NCBI GenBank assembly: GCA_005800965.1
Contig: SYEA01000004.1
Location: 1-23,819 of the forward strand
DNA: 23,819 nucleotides
Source: Actinomycetota bacterium
Lineage (GTDB): Bacteria > Actinomycetota > Acidimicrobiia > Acidimicrobiales > Ilumatobacteraceae
Reading direction: 5' to 3'
Shown: positions 16,294 through 22,010 of the stretch, piece by piece
Layout: each line of letters starts with the position of its first letter
Position numbering within the stretch: position 1 is the stretch's first letter
Made by a program: the position numbers and the translations under genes
Notes under the pieces: model-generated
What the model was told of the DNA's origin: nothing
The model's database searches: none
What the model saw: only the letters and a program-made list of their open reading frames with translations

Positions 16294-17463
16294 ATGAGCT
16301 ATACCCTCGCAATCGTCACTTTTCTCGTTGGCTGCGCACTTGGGCTGTCAGTTGCTCGTCGCCGATTGCACGCAGCACTGTCGGCTGATAGGGAAGCGCC
16401 AGTCGTCATGTTGCGGTCAAACGAGTTGTTGTCTTTGGCCTTTGATGCACTGCCAAGCGGCGTCGTAATTGCCGAAGCGGATGCCACCGTTTTGTACAAA
16501 AATGCAGCCGCGAAAGCAATTAGTGGTGTGCGACATGTCGATGTGCTGGTTGAGGAAGCCGTTGTTGCGCTCATCAAAACAACCATGAACTCAGAGGCGC
16601 AGCATCGTCGATTCGAGACATCGGGCTCTGCCTCACGATCGTTCGACCTTCGCACCAAACATTTATCCGACGGTCGCATTGTTGCAACAGTCGAGGACGT
16701 AACAGAACAGGCGCGAGTCGACACGGTGCGCACTGACTTCGTCGCTAATTTGAGTCACGAATTGAAGACCCCAATCGGAGGCATTGCGGCATTGGCCGAC
16801 ACCATGATTGGCGAGACAGACCCTCAGGTAATTGAGCGCTTGTCGTCCCGAATCGCCGATGAGTCATATCGACTGTCGCACATCGTGGATGACCTGCTTG
16901 ACCTATCGCGGATCGAGTTTGGTGGCGCTGATGACTGGGAGCCAGTCTCGGTTGCTGACGTGGTGAACGAAGTAGTCGCGCGGATGCATCACGAGGCAAT
17001 GCGGGCCGGTGTCGTGGTTGAGGCAAAGAACGTGGCAGGAACCCGTGTGCTTGGCGATCGCATGCAGCTGGTATCGGCACTAGAGAATCTCGTTTCCAAT
17101 GCCGTGAAGTACAGCGGGGATGGCAAAACCGTTTCGGTTGAGGTGCAGGCAACGTCAGAGTTCGTGAGCATCGCCGTCATTGATCAAGGAATTGGTATCG
17201 GTGCTAAGGATCATCAACGAATCTTTGAACGTTTTTATCGCGTGGATCGCGCCCGATCGCGCAGCACCGGTGGCTCAGGCTTGGGTCTTTCGATAGTGCG
17301 CCACGTGGTGTCAAATCATGGTGGCACCGTGTCGTTGGTGTCAGAGGAGGGCCGCGGGTCAACCTTCACGATGGTTTTGCCGTCTGATCTTGGCGTCGTT
17401 GATGCAACAGAACAGCAAGCAGAAATTTCAGATGTTTCCAATACAAGGAGTCTTGCCCAATGA
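16294..17463 (+). CDS. senX3: Sensor histidine kinase, SenX3/PhoR type
   Basis: 389 residues. One N-terminal membrane helix (about 3-20) with almost nothing outside is followed by a PAS-like domain (about 45-135, LAFDALPSGVVIAEADATVLYKN). Next are the HisKA domain with the phosphorylated His155 in NLSHELKTPIGG, and the ATPase domain with ENLVSNAVKYS (N box), DQGIGIG (G1), FERFYRVD (F box) and GGSGLGLSIV (G2). A single short helix and no sensor loop are typical of SenX3/PhoR kinases that take their signal from PhoU and Pst rather than directly from phosphate. The stop overlaps the start of the response regulator as ATGA. Confidence 0.94.
   Translation: MSYTLAIVTFLVGCALGLSVARRRLHAALSADREAPVVMLRSNELLSLAFDALPSGVVIAEADATVLYKNAAAKAISGVRHVDVLVEEAVVALIKTTMNSEAQHRRFETSGSASRSFDLRTKHLSDGRIVATVEDVTEQARVDTVRTDFVANLSHELKTPIGGIAALADTMIGETDPQVIERLSSRIADESYRLSHIVDDLLDLSRIEFGGADDWEPVSVADVVNEVVARMHHEAMRAGVVVEAKNVAGTRVLGDRMQLVSALENLVSNAVKYSGDGKTVSVEVQATSEFVSIAVIDQGIGIGAKDHQRIFERFYRVDRARSRSTGGSGLGLSIVRHVVSNHGGTVSLVSEEGRGSTFTMVLPSDLGVVDATEQQAEISDVSNTRSLAQ
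17445..17450 (+). promoter_or_regulatory. Ribosome-binding site AAGGAG of regX3
   Basis: AAGGAG lies within the end of senX3, 9 bases before the regX3 ATG at 17460. With the ATGA overlap it supports coupled translation of the pair. Confidence 0.8.
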
Positions 17464-18170
17464 GCACAAGTTCGAAACAAACAGTCATGGTCGTTGAAGA
17501 TGAAGAAGCGTTCATCGATGCTCTCGTAGTGGGGCTGCAACGCGAGGGCTTTGCTGTTGAAGTTGCCCGAGATGGTGCCGAGGCCTTGTCAAACTTCGAC
17601 AAGTTCAATCCTGACATCGTGTTACTCGATGTGATGCTGCCCAAGGTTTCAGGAACCGACGTGTGCCGCGAGATTCGCAAGAAGAGCCAAGTGCCAATCA
17701 TCATGGTGTCGGCAAAAGGAACCGAGATTGACACCGTTGTTGGTCTTGAGGTGGGGGCAGATGACTACATCGTTAAGCCCTATCGCATTCGTGAACTTGT
17801 TGCTCGCGTGCGCGCTGCGTTGCGTCGAAGTTCCGGCTCGGGCAGTGAAGTATTTGATTCCAGTACTTCGGTGAGCGTTGGAGATATAACGATCAATACC
17901 GAGCAACATTTGGTGACTGTCCGCGGGCAATTGACGAAACTGCCGTTGAAGGAGTTCGAATTGCTTTATGTGCTCATGGCGAATGCTGGTCGTGTGATGA
18001 CGCGTGACACGCTTATCGATCGCGTCTGGGGTAGCGATTACTACGGCGATACCAAGACACTTGACGTGCACATCAAGCGGCTTCGCTCCAAAGTTGAAGT
18101 CGCACCAAGTAGCCCCACATCTATTTTGACTATTCGTGGGTTGGGCTACAAGTTCGAAAAGTCCAGTTAG
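17460..18170 (+). CDS. regX3: Response regulator, RegX3/PhoB type (OmpR family)
   Basis: 236 residues. The receiver domain (about 8-125) has the acidic pocket EDEE, phospho-acceptor Asp57 in LLDVMLP, a Ser in MVSAKG and Lys106 in IVKPYRIREL. The winged-helix domain (about 133-233) contains LPLKEFELLYVLMANAGRVMTRDTLIDRVWG and the recognition helix KTLDVHIKRLRSKVE, ending in the usual RGLGYKFE. When phosphorylated by SenX3 it should activate phosphate-starvation genes through direct-repeat sites. No such site was recognised in this window. Its stop TAG overlaps the stop of the convergent DUF2342 gene within four bases (TTAG). Confidence 0.95.
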   Translation: MSTSSKQTVMVVEDEEAFIDALVVGLQREGFAVEVARDGAEALSNFDKFNPDIVLLDVMLPKVSGTDVCREIRKKSQVPIIMVSAKGTEIDTVVGLEVGADDYIVKPYRIRELVARVRAALRRSSGSGSEVFDSSTSVSVGDITINTEQHLVTVRGQLTKLPLKEFELLYVLMANAGRVMTRDTLIDRVWGSDYYGDTKTLDVHIKRLRSKVEVAPSSPTSILTIRGLGYKFEKSS

Positions 18171-19366
18171 TTACTGGTTTCTAGGCGCGCCAGCCACAGG
18201 CCAGGTGCAACGATTTCTGATGGAGTCGGTAAGTTGCCGTGCTTGGCGAGCAACAGGGCGACGCCCTCGTCGCCTGCGCGCTCAAGCACCCCAGCAGTGA
18301 ATTGCTGGGCGCGCTCCACCTGTTCGCTGGTCAGATCGACTCCCAGCAGGCGTTCAACGAAGACTCGATCACCAGATTGAGCAACACGACGGCGACGTAC
18401 GGCCTCACCAATTGGTGAAGCTTGGCCCAAGATTCGGGCAGTGACGCGGTCGACATAGTGGTCGATGTACCCAACGATGCCGGCGATTGCCGCATCAAGA
18501 ATTGGGGCGACACGTTCTTGGGCTGCAGATCGCTGGGCACCTAGTAACACCGTTGGATCAGAGAGCAGAGAGTTGAGCAGTTTCATCGGATCGCCAGAAG
18601 AAATGTCGAGTGAGCTGATGCTTTCGGACAACACACCTGGGTTTGGGCGAAAGCCGCCAGCGAATTGGCCTACCAGTTGCTGCACAGTCTGGCGAACATG
18701 GGCGACACCAAAAACGCCGTGACTGATGAGTTCGTGGGTGAGGGCCCACATAGTCATGTCGTCGCGCGGAATCGACCACTCGTCGGCAAAGCCGTCAACG
18801 TTGCTGATCACGATGACCACACGATCGTGTGGGTCGCGGGGCAGCGGTAGATCGAATTGACCAAAAGTATTCGTGGCCAGTCGGCCGACGAGCGTGCCAA
18901 CCGACATCCCCAACATTGATGGTGCGATGAGTTTGCTCATATTTGCCAGCATCGCCAGCATCGGGTCGCTCACGTCGGCTTCAGACGCGGCGGTGTTTTC
19001 TGCTGTGTTGTCTGCAGTGCTGGTTGCTGTGCCACCGATGGCCTGAGCCAGTGCATCAAAGTATGGCTTCCAGGCCTGCAGGGTGAGATTCGCCCACGTG
19101 GCGCGCCCAACCACGTCGAGGCGTACCGCTGCCGGAGTGGCTAAACCTGTCATTTCGGCAACGTGCATTCGGGCCACGTTCGCCAAGCTCTCCACAGCGA
19201 TTCTGCGCTGTGGGTCTACATTGTGTTCAGTAACGCCCTCGGTTGCCGCCATGAGTGCGGTTTGCCGAGCAACATCCCACTGCAGTGGGCCCTGCGCCGA
19301 CATTGCGCGCTGAAACTGGGCGAACAATGGATTGTCGAACGGGTTCGGCGCTTCGTCTTCGGCCAC
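18167..19366 (-). CDS. DUF2342 / zincin-2 family protein with altered HExxH motif
   Basis: 399 residues from a GTG at 19366 (TAGGCT lies 7 bases upstream); the longer frame up to 19558 would cover the moaE promoter and start and is rejected. It starts AEDEAPNPFDNPLFAQFQ. Family landmarks are MLGMSVGTLVGRLATNTFGQFDLPLPR in the middle and LLGVDLTSEQVERAQQF...NLPTPSEIVAPGLWLAR near the end. These actinobacterial proteins are called zinc-dependent metallopeptidases or F420-associated proteins; their true function is unclear. Where the family has HExxH, this one has ALTHELISHG, so the second His is displaced by one residue. It may be inactive or bind metal differently. No signal peptide. Confidence 0.82.
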   Translation of the reverse strand: MAEDEAPNPFDNPLFAQFQRAMSAQGPLQWDVARQTALMAATEGVTEHNVDPQRRIAVESLANVARMHVAEMTGLATPAAVRLDVVGRATWANLTLQAWKPYFDALAQAIGGTATSTADNTAENTAASEADVSDPMLAMLANMSKLIAPSMLGMSVGTLVGRLATNTFGQFDLPLPRDPHDRVVIVISNVDGFADEWSIPRDDMTMWALTHELISHGVFGVAHVRQTVQQLVGQFAGGFRPNPGVLSESISSLDISSGDPMKLLNSLLSDPTVLLGAQRSAAQERVAPILDAAIAGIVGYIDHYVDRVTARILGQASPIGEAVRRRRVAQSGDRVFVERLLGVDLTSEQVERAQQFTAGVLERAGDEGVALLLAKHGNLPTPSEIVAPGLWLARLETSN

Positions 19367-19373
19367 GCGGTAG

Positions 19374-19379
19374 AGCCTA
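19374..19379 (-). promoter_or_regulatory. Putative -10 hexamer TAGGCT of the DUF2342 gene (leaderless)
   Basis: On the minus strand TAGGCT ends 7 bases before the GTG at 19366, supporting that start over the longer frame. Confidence 0.5.
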
Positions 19380-19392
19380 TGACGATGCGAAC

Positions 19393-19398
19393 TACGCT
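19393..19398 (+). promoter_or_regulatory. Putative -10 hexamer TACGCT of the moaE-mreB operon (leaderless)
   Basis: TACGCT ends 8 bases before the moaE ATG at 19407 with no ribosome-binding site. It lies 14 bases from the divergent TAGGCT hexamer, so the two promoters probably compete. Confidence 0.5.
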
Positions 19399-19406
19399 GA
19401 ACAACG

Positions 19407-19919
19407 ATGACGCAAGATCGTGTAGAGGTGAGTGACACACCACTCGCTGTTGGTGCTTTGTATGAATGGGCAGTGGCTCCGGAATGTGGTGCAGTCGTTG
19501 TCTTTTCTGGAACCGTGCGCGACCATGCCGACGGCCGCAGTGGGGTGACGTCGCTCACCTACGAGGCGTACCGTGATGTCGCAATTCACAAAATGCAAGA
19601 TGTCGTGGATGAAGCTCGTCGCCGCTTTCCGATAATCGGTCGCGTGGCGTTGGTGCACCGAGTCGGTGAGCTGGAACTCACTGACTCGGCAGTAGTGGTC
19701 GTGGTGTCGGCACCACACCGCCCTGAAGCTTTTGCTGCGGCGCGCTACTGCATTGACGCCGTAAAGCAAAGCGTGCCGATTTGGAAAAAAGAACAGTGGT
19801 CGTCATTGGATAGCACGAGCAGTGACACACCTAGAGGCACAGCCAGTGAGTGGGGCACTCGGGCGATGCCCTTGGTGCCAGCCTCAGCTGTTGCGAATCA
19901 GAGCACGGTTGAATCGTGA
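19407..19919 (+). CDS. moaE: Molybdopterin synthase catalytic subunit MoaE
   Basis: 170 residues. The core matches MoaE: GAVVVFSGTVRDHADG (Arg38), LTYEAYRDVA, VHRVGELEL, APHRPEAFAAARYCIDAVK and VPIWKKEQW with the catalytic lysines. MoaE with the small sulfur carrier MoaD converts cyclic pyranopterin monophosphate to molybdopterin in the cytoplasm. The family usually ends soon after WKKE; here a polar tail of about 35 residues follows and looks disordered. No other Mo-cofactor gene is in the window. It is the first gene of a five-gene unit, and its stop overlaps the GTG of the next gene by four bases (GTGA). Confidence 0.93.
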   Translation: MTQDRVEVSDTPLAVGALYEWAVAPECGAVVVFSGTVRDHADGRSGVTSLTYEAYRDVAIHKMQDVVDEARRRFPIIGRVALVHRVGELELTDSAVVVVVSAPHRPEAFAAARYCIDAVKQSVPIWKKEQWSSLDSTSSDTPRGTASEWGTRAMPLVPASAVANQSTVES

Positions 19920-20134
19920 TCGCGGCGACGTCAGTAGCAAGTCTGGTGTTTGCCGCCATTTCGGTAGCGTCGGCCGCGACACTGGCGTATCTGGTCGCGA
20001 CTGATGGCAGGCGGGCAAAACCTGTTGATGGTGCTGCTGCTTTTCGCCGGCACATTGCTGCACTTTCAGATGACTCGCGCGAACACTTGCGAGAGCAAAT
20101 CAAGATTGCTCGTGAACAACGGCAAGGTGGCTAA
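19916..20134 (+). CDS. Small membrane protein of unknown function (72 residues)
   Basis: The GTG at 19916 overlaps the moaE stop and the stop is 2 bases before the mreB ATG, so it is tightly built into the operon. One hydrophobic helix (about 4-26, ASLVFAAISVASAATLAYLV) is followed by a basic patch (DGRRAKP) and a charged helix (SREHLREQIKIAREQRQGG). Predicted topology is a single-pass protein with the tail in the cytoplasm. I know no family for it. Its place directly before mreB suggests a link to the cell-shape machinery, by position only. Confidence 0.72.
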   Translation: MIAATSVASLVFAAISVASAATLAYLVATDGRRAKPVDGAAAFRRHIAALSDDSREHLREQIKIAREQRQGG

Positions 20135-20136
20135 CC

Positions 20137-21141
20137 ATGGCACGTGACCTAGCAATTGACCTCGGTACCGCCAACACGCTCGTATACAAACAAGGCGAAG
20201 GCATCATCATGAATGAGCCAACCGTGATCGCCAAGAACCGTCGCACCAACGAGGTGTTGGCTACTGGGCACGAGGCATGGGACATGATCGGACGCACCCC
20301 GAGTTTCATCGTGGCAGTTCGCCCATTGCGAGGTGGGGCCATCACCGACTTTGAGACCACCGAACAAATGATTCGACTGCTGTTGAAGCGGGCCGGTGTT
20401 TCACGGTTTGCCCGCCCGAAGGTGTTGATTTGTGTGCCATCGGCAATCACCGAAGTGGAGCGCCGCGCCGTCACTGAAGCCACCCGTCGCGCTGGTGCTG
20501 CTGACGCACAATTGTTGGAACAACCGATGGCTGCAGCAATCGGTGCTGACCTGCCTATCGAGGAGGCAGTCGGCAACATGGTGGTGGATATCGGCGGTGG
20601 AACCACTGAAACAGCAGTGATCAGCCTGGGCGGCATCGTTACTCTGCGTGCCGAGCGAGTTGGCGGTTTCACCATGGACGAAGCGATTCAGGGTTGGGTG
20701 CGCAAGGAACACGGTTTGGCCATCGGCGAACGCACCGCAGAGGAGATCAAGAAACAAATCGGTAGTGCCCAGCCGCTGCCGACTGATCGCGATGCGGAAG
20801 TGAAGGGCCGTGACTTGGTCACGGGCTTACCGAAGACAGTGGTGTTGACAGCAGTCGAAATTCGTGAGGCCCTCGACGAAGTGGTTACACGCATGATTGA
20901 TTCGGTAAAAGAGTGTCTCGGCGAAACACCACCCGAGTTGGCGCAGGATTTATTAACCAGGGGTATTTACCTGGTAGGTGGTGGTGCCTTGCTGCGTGGC
21001 TTGCCCGAACGATTGCAGTACGAAACCAAGGTGCCCGTGCAGTTGTCACCCCAACCGCTAGAAGCAGTCGTGCTCGGTGCGGGTCACTGCATCGAGAATT
21101 ATCAGGCGTTGCGCGGCATGTTCATGGACGCGCGTCGCTAG
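20137..21141 (+). CDS. mreB: Rod-shape determining protein MreB (actin-like)
   Basis: 334 residues, normal MreB length. Actin-fold motifs are in order: DLGTANTLVY (phosphate 1), GGAITDFETTEQMIR, PKVLICVPSAITEVERRAV, LEQPMAAAIGADLPI (connect 1), MVVDIGGGTTETAVISLGGIV (phosphate 2) and IYLVGGGALLRGLPE (adenosine motif). It forms membrane-bound filaments that direct lateral wall synthesis. A good ribosome-binding site (AAGGTGG, 6 bases before the ATG) is present. mreC, mreD, rodA and pbp genes, often adjacent, are missing here; a CrtO-like and a LysM gene follow instead. Because many Actinobacteria lack MreB, its presence is informative about the host. Confidence 0.96.
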   Translation: MARDLAIDLGTANTLVYKQGEGIIMNEPTVIAKNRRTNEVLATGHEAWDMIGRTPSFIVAVRPLRGGAITDFETTEQMIRLLLKRAGVSRFARPKVLICVPSAITEVERRAVTEATRRAGAADAQLLEQPMAAAIGADLPIEEAVGNMVVDIGGGTTETAVISLGGIVTLRAERVGGFTMDEAIQGWVRKEHGLAIGERTAEEIKKQIGSAQPLPTDRDAEVKGRDLVTGLPKTVVLTAVEIREALDEVVTRMIDSVKECLGETPPELAQDLLTRGIYLVGGGALLRGLPERLQYETKVPVQLSPQPLEAVVLGAGHCIENYQALRGMFMDARR

Positions 21142-21606
21142 TTGCGACACTTTGCTGGCGCTGCAATGGGCACGCTCGTTGTCTTACTTGCCACGTGGGG
21201 TACTGCTGGAGTTGTAGTGGGTTGGTCATTTTCCCGACGTGACTGGAAGACGTTTCTGGTGACGGGAGCCATCACTCGGTTGCGCCGATGGGAAACCAAA
21301 GAACGATACGAACGACTGCTGTTGGTTCGTAGCTGGAAGGACCGTCTGCCTGAAGCCGGAACATGGTTTGGCGGTGTCAGTAAACGGCACTTACCGACGA
21401 TGGCCAATGGCGGTCGGACACGATTTGCTGCCGAATCGTTGCGCGCCGAACGGGTGCACCTCACGTTGTTGCTCATGGTTCCCGTCACCATGTTGTGGAG
21501 TCGTGGCTGGTGGATGCTGTTCACCATCATGATCGGTGTAGTGGTGAACATCCCCTGCATCATTGTCTCGCGTTACAACCGGGTGCGGCTAGCACTCCTA
21601 GCATGA
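21142..21606 (+). CDS. CrtO-family (glycosyl-diaponeurosporenoate acyltransferase-like) membrane protein
   Basis: 154 residues from a TTG right after the mreB stop; an ATG at 21166 (146 residues) is an equal or better start, as neither has a clear ribosome-binding site. It begins with a hydrophobic helix (MGTLVVLLATWGTAGVVVGW) and later has two more (HLTLLLMVPVTMLW and WWMLFTIMIGVVVNIPCIIV). The loop ERYERLLLVRSWKDRLPEAG and the end NIPCIIVSRYNRVRL match staphylococcal CrtO, which adds a fatty acid to a glycosylated carotenoid. No carotenoid gene is near, so the substrate here is probably different, perhaps an envelope glycolipid. It overlaps the next gene as ATGA. Confidence 0.75.
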   Translation: MRHFAGAAMGTLVVLLATWGTAGVVVGWSFSRRDWKTFLVTGAITRLRRWETKERYERLLLVRSWKDRLPEAGTWFGGVSKRHLPTMANGGRTRFAAESLRAERVHLTLLLMVPVTMLWSRGWWMLFTIMIGVVVNIPCIIVSRYNRVRLALLA

Positions 21607-21962
21607 GAGCGATGTTTCTTCGTGGCCGACTGCAGTGGGGGCTACTGGCAGTAACCGTCGTAAGTGGGACACTCGCCTTATTTTTCGCACAACGCAACGA
21701 CTCGGGAATAGAAACCACACCCACGACCGTGGTTACCACCACCAGTACCACCACCACGGTGTATCAACCTCCGATCACCTATGTGGTGCAGCGCGGCGAC
21801 ACACTGTTTGCAATTGCTGAAAATTTTCAGGTCGATATGCAAGCGCTCATGACACTCAATGGCATCACGAATCCTGACCGCGTTGAAGCAGGCGCCGAAT
21901 TGACCATGCCACCAGCAACAGGATTCGTTGCAATTGCACCGTCAACGACGATGCTGCCCTAG
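21603..21962 (+). CDS. Single-pass membrane protein with one LysM domain
   Basis: 119 residues from the ATG at 21603, which overlaps the upstream stop (ATGA); a longer frame from 21495 would lie inside the preceding gene. A basic N-terminus and one hydrophobic helix (about 10-26) act as an uncleaved anchor or signal. A Thr-rich stretch (about 38-51) comes next, then the LysM domain (about 57-102, TYVVQRGDTLFAIAENFQVDMQALMTLNGI). LysM binds N-acetylglucosamine in peptidoglycan, so the protein likely links membrane and wall from the outside. It has no catalytic domain. As last gene of the mreB operon it may be a wall-synthesis accessory factor. Confidence 0.88.
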   Translation: MRAMFLRGRLQWGLLAVTVVSGTLALFFAQRNDSGIETTPTTVVTTTSTTTTVYQPPITYVVQRGDTLFAIAENFQVDMQALMTLNGITNPDRVEAGAELTMPPATGFVAIAPSTTMLP

Positions 21963-22010
21963 TACACGAACAACGCCTGAGCGGTGCGCTAGTTCTGAAT
22001 TAGTGCTGTG

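Noticed and set aside
15668..16312. Minus-strand 214-residue frame opposite phoU
   Set aside because: It is a shadow of phoU with no recognisable domain.
19367..19558. N-terminal extension of the DUF2342 frame to 19558
   Set aside because: It would cover the moaE start and promoter, reads as low-quality sequence, and the GTG at 19366 has a matching TAGGCT upstream.
21963..22010. Terminator between the LysM and ethylmalonyl-CoA mutase genes
   Set aside because: The 48-base gap between the convergent stops has no convincing stem with a T-run on either strand.
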